From Diphasiastrum complanatum (taxonomy: Eukaryota; Streptophyta; Lycopodiopsida; Lycopodiales; Lycopodiaceae), in the NCBI GenBank assembly GCA_029204225.1, contig CM055107.1:26814572-26878571 (forward strand): 64,000 nt of DNA. Reading direction: 5' to 3'. The position numbers were made by a program, and so were the translations under genes. The notes under the pieces were generated by a model. That model made no database searches. It was not told where the DNA came from and saw only the letters and a program-made list of their open reading frames with translations. Positions 33,401 to 37,388 of this stretch are shown piece after piece (position 1 is the first letter of the stretch; each line of letters opens with the position of its first letter).

Positions 33401-35672
33401 GTGCATCTGTACTTCATTTGATATCAACATATTCATAAATCCATCCAAACATCCTCTTTTTTAGCTTAATAACCTAAGAAACTAGACTCTATAGTGCAGT
33501 AACATGTTTGAAATCTTTTCAACAACTAGAGAACAATCTAGAGGTAGTGTTGAATGATACTTTTTCTTTATAATCATCATGTATGCCATCTTCCAAATCC
33601 TAATTTTGTATAGCAAATAAGAGACCCTAGTGGTTTTGAAGATTCAAGTTCGCTAACACGACGACTTATTAGAGCCCAGTTGCTATACAAGAAATGGTGG
33701 TTTTTCCAAGCACAACTTGAAAGAGATCAGCAAGCTTGTTAGAAGTGTCAGCAAACCAGGGTAGGCCTTGGATCAGTACAACAAGAATACCGCATAAGCA
33801 TAATCTTGAAATAATAGAGAACCAAAACTTCAGAAGGAGGGATCTTACCTTCAAGAAATGGCAATAATCTTTTACTCCTTGAACTCCAAAGGTGTTCGGT
33901 TGAGCCCCAACAGCAATCACTAGATAGTCATAGTCAAGATAAAAGTCCTCCTTTCCTTTCACTTTGATGGCCGATATGTCCCGACATAGCAATGTCTTGG
34001 TTGGAACATTGATCTGAAGACACTCTGCCTCAAAATATTTGATGTCTTTTCTTTTCTGCATACATATTGTGTCAGCTATCACAGTCAATACATAGAGAAG
34101 GAATGCATATACTTTCTGCAAAGAGAAGATGAAGATGCTTCAGCGTGGCTTTGCCACATTGTCTTTATGCAGAATTCTGTAGAAATAGATGATTTCGTAA
34201 GAATCTTGCAATTGCCAGTAACAATCACATTTCTGATACAATGATAAGGAAATGGACTTACATTCCGAGCAATTTTGCGAACTGATTCTGTAATGCTGCG
34301 AGCATCCACAGTTCCAGAAGTTACACTAGGCAATAAAGGGGTAAAAACAAAGTAGTTACGAGGTGAAACTACTGTCACATCATATTGACTGGTGTCCAAT
34401 TCCTTCAAAAGACTGATGCCACCCCATCCAGTACCGAGGATAATTAGTCTCTTTTTGACTGATTTCTCCTTGCTTTCTTGTTTCGTGTCTGCCTCAGCTG
34501 AAACCATCAGTATTCCGCCAGACATGCCACTGCCAAAGAAGTGAGCCATAAGTATAAGAGGTAAATTTGAGAAAGAACATGGTTCGCGGATTTTGATCTC
34601 CAACAAAAGGTAAGGAATGTACAGCAAAATCTTCATGAGCCCTCCAGGCTAACTTTGCAACAGCGATGAGTAACAATAGATTCTTAGCTTTCTACGCCGA
34701 CTCTCTGAAAATATTTTTATTCCATATTACTCGGTACTTATCACAGTGAATAAGCTTCGCATTTCATACCTCGGCAAAGAACAAATACAAGTTACCTGTT
34801 GTTGGAAGCATATGCAATCTTTCTTCCAAGAGCGCGAACCACATTTTTAATTGTCGTGTATGTGGTTTGCAAATTTCATAGCATTACTTTTCCCAGTTCA
34901 CTTTGGATCTGACTGAACAGAACTTCTGGAATTTGACAACAACCTCAGAACAGTACCTTTTGGCATGAAATGAATCATCGGTGCATTCATTCATTCAATG
35001 CCCGTTAATCTACGCGAACATCCGATTGGTGACTAGGAAGGTAAGATAAATGCCGATTTGGAAAGGTTTGATTTTCTAGACAGTCTCGGGCTTAACTCCT
35101 CTAGAGAATATCAATTGGATGACCACGAAAGTAAAAGACGGTAGTTAGAACGTCCGTGTTTACGAAAGAGCTGGATGAGTTAACATTCCATTGCTGAGAG
35201 TTTACTACGGTCGAATCCCGTGCAAAGACTTGCAATGGAAATCAACATTGGAAAAGCTTAGATTCCTGTCGTAACAAGACACAACCGCAATCCTATAGCA
35301 TAAATCCACCACAATCATTGTACTCTAAAGACGACAGCTTCATTTACTGAGTAGTGGCATTGCGAAATCTTTAAGACCTCAAGCAGCATCGATCAAATTC
35401 ACAAATTCAACTCCGAAGAGGAAAAAATTAGAAATATAGTACCTGACAGCAGCGACGACGAAGAATGGCCACGCTTTGTAATCACTTCTCCAAAATGGCC
35501 TTGCCTTGAGTATGAGCTCAGCATCTTTAGACAAATTGCTTCCAGTTTGTGAAACCAAGGAGCGCCTGCCAAGAACTCGAGCTGTGGAGTCCAGTTCATT
35601 TGCTACAGAGGATTGGCCTGAGCCTTGCCAGAAGCCTCGCAAGAGCTGACGCAGAGGCCGAACGGACCGCAT
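3459..35672 (-). CDS. NDB: External alternative NAD(P)H dehydrogenase, mitochondrial (NDB type, EF-hand); nine exons, 3' end missing
   Basis: This is a type II NAD(P)H:ubiquinone oxidoreductase of the inner mitochondrial membrane facing the intermembrane space. It passes electrons from cytosolic NAD(P)H to ubiquinone without pumping protons. Coding exons are 35672-35443, 34529-34262, 34055-33849, 23149-22899, 21759-21543, 21454-21350, 21093-20821, 4647-4529 and 3578-3459. All junctions are GT-AG and phases match (2,0,0,2,0,0,0,2,2), giving 596 full codons. Landmarks are an Arg-rich presequence, a hydrophobic segment about residues 68-86, GTGWGG at 109-114 (FAD fold), GGGPTG at 274-279 (NAD(P)H fold), Gln311 at the end of the second beta strand, the EF-hand loop at 437-448 and the family signature [10 protein letters not shown]. 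The usual length is about 580 residues, with the extra length here in the presequence. No stop or frameshift was seen, so the gene looks functional. The last exon is not in view. NDA/NDC paralogues lack the EF-hand insertion. Confidence 0.93.
4529..4647 (-). CDS. NDB: NDB exon 8
   Basis: Residues 518-556 plus two bases of codon 557, too short for a start-to-stop search but clear by homology: [17 protein letters not shown] then [16 protein letters not shown]. Acceptor GTTCAG|GTT, donor CA|GTATGT. The intron between this exon and exon 7 is 16,173 bp and full of transposable elements. Confidence 0.92.
4648..5702. other. NDB intron 7, exon 8-proximal part, no gene
   Basis: No coding signal was recognised. 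Two imperfect copies of a block about 75-80 bp long occur at about 5232-5311 and 5393-5465. They share the order CCTACA-AATGCC, then GGCCSTTACRG, then ATGAATGTGRTGCT. A third partial echo follows at about 5477-5520. The origin of this repeat is unknown. Confidence 0.45.
5703..6767 (-). repeat. 3' LTR of the truncated chromovirus
   Basis: The LTR lies just past the polypurine tract. On the minus strand it begins TGTTAGAG at 6767 and ends near 5703 (TATTGCACACA on the plus strand). Positions 5703-5900 align well with the LTR at 9263-9460, including the stretch from AAACATGAGAGCTCT to GCATAGG. About 1,065 bp, with boundaries inferred. Confidence 0.6.
5703..8640 (-). mobile_element. Ty3/gypsy chromovirus, 3' half (RNase H, integrase, chromodomain, 3' LTR), decayed
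   Basis: Minus-strand fragments are in element order. RNase H end is at 8497-8303 ([24 protein letters not shown]). The integrase zinc-binding region is at 8212-7976 ([10 protein letters not shown]). Integrase core pieces are at 7825-7610 and 7603-7361 ([14 protein letters not shown]). The chromodomain-like tail is at 7016-6762 ([19 protein letters not shown]). A polypurine tract at 6768-6782 and a 3' LTR follow. Many frameshifts separate the pieces. Gag, protease and RT are missing, and the coding abuts unrelated sequence near 8640. The protein order and chromodomain match the element at 9263-14556, so the two are related copies or families. Confidence 0.85.
8641..9262 (+). other. Coding-like, acidic-rich sequence of uncertain origin
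   Basis: Plus-strand reading shows a broken frame rich in Glu, Asp and Gly (about 8870-9050), then a frame from 9097. A long Glu-rich codon run like this is often seen near the C-terminus of plant hAT transposases, and hAT fragments occur elsewhere here. No diagnostic motif is visible, so the assignment is only a guess. It sits between two chromovirus LTR ends. Confidence 0.3.
9263..9938 (-). repeat. 3' LTR of the chromovirus
   Basis: About 676 bp, with canonical TG...CA ends on the minus strand (TGTCACAT at 9938, GTGCAACA at 9263). It follows the purine tract read at 9952-9939. Positions 9405-9638 recur almost identically at 14322-14556. Inside lie two tandem copies of an 80-bp block (about 9580-9662 and 9663-9742), each with CACTCATGCAYTGGACCAAG and CACGTG-type palindromes at 9585-9596 and 9711-9724. 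Confidence 0.8.
9939..9952 (-). promoter_or_regulatory. Polypurine tract (plus-strand DNA primer site)
   Basis: On the minus strand this is a run of G and A (GAGGAGGGAAGGGA) immediately before the TG of the 3' LTR, as required for priming second-strand synthesis in LTR elements. Confidence 0.75.
9951..11537 (-). pseudogene. Chromovirus integrase with chromodomain-like C-terminus
   Basis: The first part (11537-10965) ends RNase H and holds the HHCC zinc region ([18 protein letters not shown]). The core follows with [11 protein letters not shown], and [20 protein letters not shown] provides the catalytic Asp region and Glu neighbourhood. It is interrupted by TAG at 10965-10967 and TAG at 10857-10859. 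The C-terminal part carries [32 protein letters not shown] and then [19 protein letters not shown], continuing to TWE, a chromodomain that may direct integration to heterochromatin. It ends within the polypurine tract. Confidence 0.92.
11565..12920 (-). pseudogene. Chromovirus reverse transcriptase and RNase H
   Basis: Frame 12920-12525 covers the RT N-terminus ([19 protein letters not shown]-type region, [20 protein letters not shown]). It is cut by TGA 12525-12527. Frame 12521-11565 continues with [26 protein letters not shown], the YVDD-like catalytic box written FVDD, and the RNase H start [20 protein letters not shown] at 11565-11567 interrupts RNase H after KQPDL, with the remainder (ADALSR) in the next frame. 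Confidence 0.92.
12913..13274 (-). pseudogene. Chromovirus aspartic protease, frameshifted
   Basis: After the Gag stop the same frame reads [20 protein letters not shown], which contains the retropepsin active-site triad DTG. A frameshift at about 13165-13190 moves the reading to the frame of 13134-12913 ([20 protein letters not shown], then [10 protein letters not shown], the flap-like GICW motif). That frame ends at a stop at 12913. A second shift is needed to enter the RT frame. Confidence 0.8.
13275..14312 (-). pseudogene. gag: Chromovirus Gag
   Basis: A 345-residue open frame with a retrotransposon Gag capsid region: [10 protein letters not shown], the RWWRKV motif about residue 68, [16 protein letters not shown], and [14 protein letters not shown] basic region follows with a degraded zinc knuckle near residue 280, reading [15 protein letters not shown], where the usual CX2C pair is broken. 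The frame starts abruptly against LTR sequence without the leader and primer site, so the N-terminus is probably truncated. It ends at TGA 13275-13277, directly upstream in frame of the protease. Confidence 0.88.
14322..14556 (-). repeat. Partial 5' LTR of the chromovirus
   Basis: A 235-bp direct repeat of 9405-9638, more than 95% alike by eye. It lacks about 140 bp at the gag side and about 300 bp at the distal side of the LTR. The gag frame begins 10 bp from it, so the primer binding site and leader are deleted. It includes TGACACGTGTCA at 14502-14513. Confidence 0.8.
14557..15827. other. Intronic sequence, no gene; GAGTCA-rich patch
   Basis: No coding homology was seen. Between about 15136 and 15215 the words GAGTCA and TGACTC occur repeatedly (for example GACTCAGGAGTCAGGAGGAG), a short degenerate tandem repeat. 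The remainder is AT-rich and unremarkable. Confidence 0.45.
15828..15899 (+). repeat. (CT)n microsatellite with (CTCG) interruptions
   Basis: Pure CT from 15828 to about 15878, then CTCGCT-type units to 15899. It is directly followed by a C-rich minisatellite and a LINE. Confidence 0.95.
15898..16135 (+). repeat. C-rich minisatellite upstream of LINE
   Basis: Tandem units of mixed length are built from GGCCCTTCCCAACCCCTCGCT and CTGCTCAGCCTACTC-type blocks, with about four higher-order repeats of 60-65 bp. It lies between the (CT)n tract and the LINE ORF1 and may be the LINE 5' UTR. A similar CCCTCGCTGG-type array next to another (CT)n tract occurs in inverted orientation at 29960-30490. Confidence 0.8.
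16148..16894 (+). CDS. LINE ORF1 protein, coiled coil plus RRM-like domain
   Basis: A 248-residue uninterrupted frame. Residues about 45-115 are rich in heptad-like Leu, Met and Glu, suggesting a coiled coil for trimerisation. Residues about 140-215 ([40 protein letters not shown]) resemble the RNA-recognition and C-terminal region of L1-type ORF1 proteins, which bind element RNA. The closing string [16 protein letters not shown] also fits. The start is uncertain because the first 25 residues read through minisatellite-like sequence, and a Met near residue 38 is an alternative. Confidence 0.7.
   Translation: MALSFLHGSPAPSHYPLSFPREAYSPTKAFEQYLLSCMEQITLESSYLRMEMGQLKTTIQAMAIEKQTMMARIISLEDTLSRKEEPASTTKIQELEERIEQHKAETKTWASLFKEDGKEGTHTFNSVISATISEKEMRKYKSLNVRVRGIEDTKAPITETSSFLTDTLSHHHNEMEKAWRTKRDPTTLIIRFTGIEERQAVLRLRARLRGTLVFMDDDLTPMQVAERRKVFSEAKALGKRVIYRDGKA
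17018..17572 (+). pseudogene. LINE ORF2 endonuclease (EEP fold)
   Basis: Shows [15 protein letters not shown], corresponding to the GDFNAR metal or phosphate motif with the Gly altered. VVDYFMGSP and [11 protein letters not shown] follow, matching the conserved D-Y and SDH catalytic motifs of apurinic-type LINE endonucleases that nick the target. The frame is interrupted upstream and runs into truncated RT downstream. Confidence 0.75.
17530..18735 (+). pseudogene. LINE ORF2 reverse transcriptase
   Basis: RT motif A is [16 protein letters not shown] (about 17610) and motif C is [11 protein letters not shown] (about 17890). A frameshift near 17765 separates the frame ending at 17819 from the one running 17731-18396, where [18 protein letters not shown] is read. 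A stop at 18394-18396 precedes a further frame (18403-18738) carrying the post-RT region ([25 protein letters not shown]). Copies at 23275 and 26358 share this region. Confidence 0.88.
18736..19225 (+). pseudogene. Ty3/gypsy integrase C-terminus and polypurine tract
   Basis: The plus strand reads, across frameshifts, a [11 protein letters not shown] then [10 protein letters not shown] segment, then [12 protein letters not shown] and [20 protein letters not shown]. This is the typical tail of Ty3 integrase (VAYKLDLP, HPVFHVS, EYLVKW-like). A purine run TAAGGGGGA at 19216-19224 is a plausible polypurine tract, with an LTR starting TGCC at 19226. Confidence 0.7.
19226..20820. other. Probable LTR remnant and intronic sequence, no gene
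   Basis: No protein signal. The left part should be the 3' LTR of the preceding Ty3 fragment, but its right end could not be placed. A tandem duplication of about 43 bp lies at 20327-20413 (GCAGATAATATGGTMTATGTTC, 34 bases from each unit start). The region ends at NDB exon 7. Confidence 0.4.
20821..21093 (-). CDS. NDB: NDB exon 7: EF-hand
   Basis: Residues 427-517. The loop [12 protein letters not shown] (437-448) has all canonical calcium ligand positions (D1, D3, S5, G6, E12), so calcium activation is expected as for other NDB enzymes. The exon then runs to [13 protein letters not shown], where the oxidoreductase domain resumes. Acceptor GCTGTAG, donor CAG|GTACAA. Confidence 0.93.
21350..21454 (-). 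CDS. NDB: NDB exon 6: FAD-contact segment
   Basis: Residues 392-426 (35 codons). It contains the second conserved flavin-binding string, [15 protein letters not shown]. The exon is bordered by an 88-bp intron upstream and a 256-bp intron downstream. The donor (ATG|GTTACT) is weaker than the others but keeps phase 0. Confidence 0.92.
21543..21759 (-). CDS. NDB: NDB exon 5
   Basis: Completes Met319 and covers residues 320-391. It begins [13 protein letters not shown] and ends with [17 protein letters not shown], which is strongly conserved in type II NAD(P)H dehydrogenases, followed by LMEQVGQ. Acceptor TTGACAG, donor CAG|GTATTG. The upstream intron is 1,139 bp. Confidence 0.93.
22899..23149 (-). 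CDS. NDB: NDB exon 4: second (NAD(P)H) Rossmann fold
   Basis: Residues 236-318 plus two bases of codon 319. It contains [18 protein letters not shown] (glycine motif at 274-279) and then [12 protein letters not shown]. The residue after the second beta strand (311) is Gln, where NADH-specific homologues carry Glu. The acceptor (TTTGCAG) lies about 60 bp from a (GA)33 tract in transcript sense. Donor CAT|GTGAGT. Confidence 0.93.
23209..23274 (+). repeat. (TC)33 microsatellite at LINE 5' junction
   Basis: 66 bp of perfect TC, immediately followed by 5'-truncated LINE ORF2 at 23275. In NDB transcript sense this is (GA)33 beginning about 60 nt upstream of the exon 4 splice acceptor. Confidence 0.97.
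23275..24708 (+). mobile_element. LINE fragment, 5'-truncated ORF2 and 3' UTR
   Basis: Starts inside ORF2 and reads [20 protein letters not shown], then [15 protein letters not shown], homologous to 18170-18330 of the longer LINE. It continues to a Cys-His zinc region, [19 protein letters not shown] (24032-24080), typical of LINE ORF2 C-termini. In-frame stops at about 23510, 23669 and 23973 inactivate it. The 3' part has an acidic then His/Arg-rich tail. It ends TTTTTTAGTCTT into a second (CT)n tract. Confidence 0.88.
24709..24765 (+). repeat. (CT)n microsatellite inside the LINE cluster
   Basis: 57 bp of CT separating one LINE 3' end from another LINE-like 3' end piece. Confidence 0.95.
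24766..25151 (+). mobile_element. Short LINE-like 3' end with AATAAA and CTTT tail
   Basis: Begins with a short coding-like string ([20 protein letters not shown]) like the acidic tails of the neighbouring LINE ORF2s. It contains two copies of CCTGGCCCRGGTTGTGGGC (24937, 24980) and ends AATAAAG at 25145, followed by (CTTT)n. It probably represents the extreme 3' end of another 5'-truncated copy. Confidence 0.55.
25152..25230 (+). repeat. (CTTT)n(CT)n tract
   Basis: CTTTCTTTCTTT from 25152, turning into pure TC to 25230. It acts as the 3' tail of the preceding LINE-like piece. Confidence 0.95.
25231..26273. other. Unassigned module between two (CT)n tracts
   Basis: No recognised domain. It contains a tandem duplication of about 77 bp (25350-25427 and 25428-25505) sharing TTGGGGCCCCTAGGTGCCCA. 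A G10 run lies at about 26125-26134. It may be non-coding sequence of another element inserted in the same microsatellite. Confidence 0.45.
26274..26357 (+). repeat. (TC)42 microsatellite at LINE 5' junction
   Basis: 84 bp of perfect TC, directly followed by LINE coding sequence at 26358. Confidence 0.97.
26358..27465 (+). mobile_element. LINE fragment, 5'-truncated ORF2 and 3' UTR
   Basis: Reads from the [13 protein letters not shown] region (compare 18270 in the long copy) and holds a 258-codon open frame (26439-27215). That frame contains [25 protein letters not shown]-type and [19 protein letters not shown] (zinc region) segments, an acidic patch and a His/Arg-rich tail. Fourth-module homology to 23600-24500 is clear. 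The 3' end is replaced by an inverted-repeat arm at 27466. Confidence 0.88.
27466..27600 (+). repeat. Left arm of a 5.2-kb-spaced inverted repeat
   Basis: Positions 27466-27550 match the reverse complement of 32640-32722 at about 80-85% by eye, including ACTGCCCATGCCTCCCAT and GAAAGAGCAAACAATT. Weaker CT-rich similarity continues to 27600. Confidence 0.65.
27590..27818 (-). pseudogene. Second hAT transposase linker fragment
   Basis: The minus strand is about 90% identical to 541-720 of the hAT fragment at the left edge: [31 protein letters not shown]. It is in frame through the place where the first copy has a 2-bp deletion. The BED finger and catalytic domain are absent, and it fuses directly to the inverted-repeat arm at about 27600. 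Confidence 0.75.
27825..29597 (+). pseudogene. Endogenous pararetrovirus (Caulimoviridae-like) remnant
   Basis: Plus-strand fragments of a polyprotein. First comes a Pro/Gln-rich stretch (27830-28350). A block at about 28490-28745 whose end resembles the C-terminal part of a dUTPase-type fold follows. Next are an RT piece with the YIDD catalytic box at about 28799 and a downstream GLVF/KK segment. RNase H follows (conserved DAS at about 29235, Glu at about 29320, and a C-terminal block ending [10 protein letters not shown]). The RNase H ending with RW-LW-FDHF and IADFLSR is typical of plant caulimovirids rather than Ty3 elements. Several stops and deletions are present, including loss of most of the RT core before YIDD. 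It is a dead integrated copy. Confidence 0.65.
28155..28316 (+). repeat. Tandem duplication of about 80 bp in the Pro/Gln-rich region
   Basis: The stretch beginning AACCCCCTCAACCTCGCCGT at 28160 is repeated from 28246 with no visible differences over about 75 bp, joined by a short G-rich linker. The perfection suggests a recent duplication. Confidence 0.9.
29655..29875 (+). pseudogene. Ty3/gypsy integrase core fragment
   Basis: Reads [20 protein letters not shown], then [17 protein letters not shown], the integrase core around the catalytic Glu, close to the equivalent parts of the chromovirus at 9951-10820 but in opposite orientation. Only about 70 codons remain. It abuts the pararetrovirus remnant on the left and a minisatellite on the right. 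Confidence 0.85.
29960..30240 (-). repeat. G-rich minisatellite (CCCTCGCTG-type on the minus strand)
   Basis: Repeats of GTGAGYAGCCATCARYGAGGG and GCAGCCAGCGAGGGTGG units 18-24 bp long. Read on the minus strand it resembles the CCCTCGCTGGC array at 15898-16135 and likewise lies downstream of a (CT)n tract (30490-30443). Confidence 0.8.
30443..30490 (-). repeat. (GA)24 microsatellite
   Basis: 48 bp of perfect GA on the plus strand, (CT)n on the minus strand. It is bordered on the right by GGTTTAGGGTTTAGGG, a short telomere-type motif. Confidence 0.96.
30579..30932 (+). other. Coding-like sequence, charged helical protein, unidentified
   Basis: Plus-strand reading (one stop at 30789) encodes a Gln/Glu/Arg-rich helix ([20 protein letters not shown]), then after the stop, in the same frame, [20 protein letters not shown] and an acidic end [12 protein letters not shown] before TAG at about 30930. 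It looks like the end of a coiled-coil retroelement or host-derived protein. I do not recognise the family. Confidence 0.4.
31112..31311 (+). repeat. Tandem 100-bp repeat capped by interstitial telomeric TTTAGGG
   Basis: Two units (31112-31217 and 31218-31311) share GCATAAGTARNTNGTAAG, TTCATCYGGGGAGAAA, CATAGYAGTGTGTAGG. Each ends in TTTAGGG repeats: about three and a half in the first (31193-31217), two in the second. Further partial units occur at about 32411-32475 and 32496-32547. Confidence 0.85.
31312..32584. other. Intron 3 sequence without an identified gene
   Basis: Short open frames on both strands (31749-31988 plus, 32063-32326 minus) match no family I know. CCCTAAACCCTAAAC-like words near 32010 and 32425 are additional telomere-type remnants linked to the 100-bp repeat. 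Confidence 0.4.
32585..32722 (-). repeat. Right arm of the inverted repeat
   Basis: Reverse complement of 27466-27600, strongest from 32640 to 32722. The pair could be the ends of one DNA element of about 5.2 kb or two independent copies in opposite orientation. No target duplication was found. Confidence 0.65.
32723..33668. other. Intron 3, exon 3-proximal part
   Basis: No gene. A GC-rich patch at 32920-32995 repeats CGTCCGCGTCCGGACGCG-like words and is self-complementary. It is flanked on the left by A/T homopolymers (32886-32910), as in many short non-autonomous elements, and on the right by an AT dinucleotide run (33001-33016). Confidence 0.45.
33849..34055 (-). CDS. NDB: NDB exon 3
   Basis: Residues 167-235 (69 codons, phase 0 at both ends). 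It contains the conserved [18 protein letters not shown] segment of the FAD domain and ends CHFLK. Acceptor TATGCAG, donor AAG|GTAAGA. It is separated from exon 2 by a 206-bp intron and from exon 4 by a 10,699-bp intron. Confidence 0.93.
34262..34529 (-). CDS. NDB: NDB exon 2: first Rossmann fold
   Basis: Completes codon 77 (Ser) and covers residues 78-166. It contains [13 protein letters not shown], the dinucleotide-binding glycine motif, followed by [20 protein letters not shown], which is highly conserved in NDB proteins. Acceptor TTTGGCAG|T, donor AAT|GTAAGT. The upstream intron is 913 bp. Confidence 0.93.
35443..35672 (-). CDS. NDB: NDB exon 1: start codon and mitochondrial presequence
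   Basis: Codons 1-76 plus two bases of codon 77. The start at 35672 is the first in-frame ATG and opens an Arg/Ser-rich segment with few acidic residues ([14 protein letters not shown]), as expected for a matrix-type targeting peptide. The exon ends WPFFVVAAV, entering the hydrophobic segment. The donor is CAG|GTACTA. Confidence 0.85.
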
Positions 35673-36200
35673 TATGGCCTACACCCAGCCTCAGTATGCG
35701 ATCCAAGAAAACAAAAATCAAGAACTCATTCAAACACAAAAATATCTTCCAGAGCGCAAAGTTCTTTCAACCGCAGCTGCTTCAAGCCCACAATGCACTC
35801 TAGAAACAAACTGAGCCCAATCCTGTGCAACGATTACGCATGTCTGACCTAAGAAATCAAGAAAATCTGCCTGGACACAATTTCCGAAGGAAAAATCCAC
35901 AGTTTCTGAAGGAGAAATCCACAATTTCTGAAGGAATTATCAAGCAACCTGGCAGATCTAACGATTTCAGCAGAAATATTCTGCTGCAAAGATCGATGCG
36001 AGAAAACTCTGCTCTCATCTGCCGCTTCTCCTTCTCGTCTCCTCGCCACCCCGCTACGATCCATGAAAGGTTCACAGTTCGTTAACCAAAAACTCACCAA
36101 CCGATTAATCCCTCATTAACGCCTGATTAGGAATTCAGCTTAAGGGGCCTAATCACGATTACTGAACCAAACGTCCCAGACACGTGTCTTCCATACTTGG
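35673..36200 (-). promoter_or_regulatory. NDB 5' UTR and proximal promoter region
   Basis: Sequence upstream of the NDB start codon. It holds three tandem 22-bp units (35881-35941, TTTCTGAAGGAGAAATCCAC core) and an AGACACGTGTCT palindrome at 36179-36190 with a G-box/ABRE-type CACGTG core, about 510 bp upstream of the ATG. No convincing TATA box or transcription start could be assigned. Regulatory function is inferred only. Confidence 0.4.
35881..35941 (-). repeat. 22-bp tandem repeat, about 2.8 copies
   Basis: Units start at 35881, 35903 and 35925. The first two differ at two or three positions. It lies 210-270 bp upstream of the NDB ATG, so it is in the 5' UTR or core promoter. Confidence 0.85.
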
Positions 36201-36339
36201 TCTAATTTATTGACAAATTATCTCACTTCTTTATAACGAAAATTGTGACATGTTTTTAGCTTGCAATGAGGGGTCTTAAAAGCCTTGAAATGAGGGCTTT
36301 AATGTATATAATGTAAAAGTTTAGTGCGGCAGCGCTAAC

Positions 36340-36470
36340 TCTGCCCGCTAGCGCGTGACGGGCAACATTAATGCTGCCCCACACCCCCTGCGCTTTCCTG
36401 CACACGGTGCACACGGGCAGCTCGTGCTGCCCGTCACGGGCAAGGCGGCCCAGGTTGCTAGCTGCCCGCC
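36340..36470. repeat. GC-rich imperfect inverted repeat
   Basis: GCGTGACGGGCA (36353-36364) is complemented by TGCCCGTCACG (36428-36438), with several further CTGCCCG/CGGGCAG words between and around. It stands out sharply from the AT-rich surroundings and may be a small non-autonomous element or relic. No flanking duplication was identified. Confidence 0.5.
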
Positions 36471-36760
36471 CTTATATTTTGAATTTGCCCAGCCGCCAAC
36501 GACGGCCAGGCATACTAGTCTAATATAGAATCACTTACAAACAACTCCTCCTTAAAAAAGTTCCAAGACTTTGGCTTCCTCAAAATCCAAAGTTGACCCC
36601 AACTCCTTGTAAGTTATGACTTGGAGTATGTGAGTGTCACACATTTCTTGACCTTGACTTGCAAAAGGCAATACTTGGTTGATACGGAAAGTTGGTGCCA
36701 AAGTCAACATTCAAAAAAATGTTTAACTAGGTAGACAATGGCTTTTGGTCTTTGACAAGC

Positions 36761-36880
36761 GTGCTCTAGTTGGCTAACGTTGGATTTGGTCCTTGCTTGT
36801 TTGAGGAGAGTGCTCTAGTTGGCTAACATGGGATTTGGTCCTTGCTTGTTTCAAGAGCATGCTCTAGTTGGCTAACATGG
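36761..36880 (+). repeat. 49-bp tandem repeat, 2.5 copies
   Basis: TGCTCTAGTTGGCTAAC recurs at 36762, 36811 and 36860 with exact 49-bp spacing, and GATTTGGTCCTTGCTTGTTT lies in each spacer. Confidence 0.9.
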
Positions 36881-37388
36881 TTATAGTGCTCATTTCTAAA
36901 AAGATGATGTGGCATTTTCATGGAGGATTTTAGCAAAAATGTGTTTTATAATGCTTTTAATATAGCATTTGGTTTTTTTTAAGTACCTTGACCATGTCTT
37001 CAGATCCTATGGACAAGAGATTGAGTCAAAAGGTTGTTAACAATTGTGAAACTAGCAAATCTCGAGGATTTGGTTTCGTGACATTTCAAGATTTGCAATC
37101 TATGAGAGGTGTTATTTAGTTCTTGCACATATCTGAATTGGAAAGAAGAAACATTGTTGTTAATAAAGTCATGTCCAAGGGAAAGAGTCGAGATGGTAGA
37201 GGACAACAATGAATATGGGCCTTGGCATTTTGCGAGTTTCCTTCTTGCCATCATTCAACAAAAAGATAGCACATGGTGTGCCACCCTTTTTATGCTACTA
37301 CTTCAATGTTTATTATTAAGAATGTGGTTTAGTACATAGTTAAAGATCTCACTAAGTAAAAGTAATTTCAAATTAAATTTTATTTTTT

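Noticed and set aside
34085-34636. Start of NDB exon 2 taken as an independent protein from the ATG at 34636
   Set aside because: The first 35 residues are intron sequence. The acceptor at 34530-34531 and phase match to exon 1 give a continuous family-typical protein.
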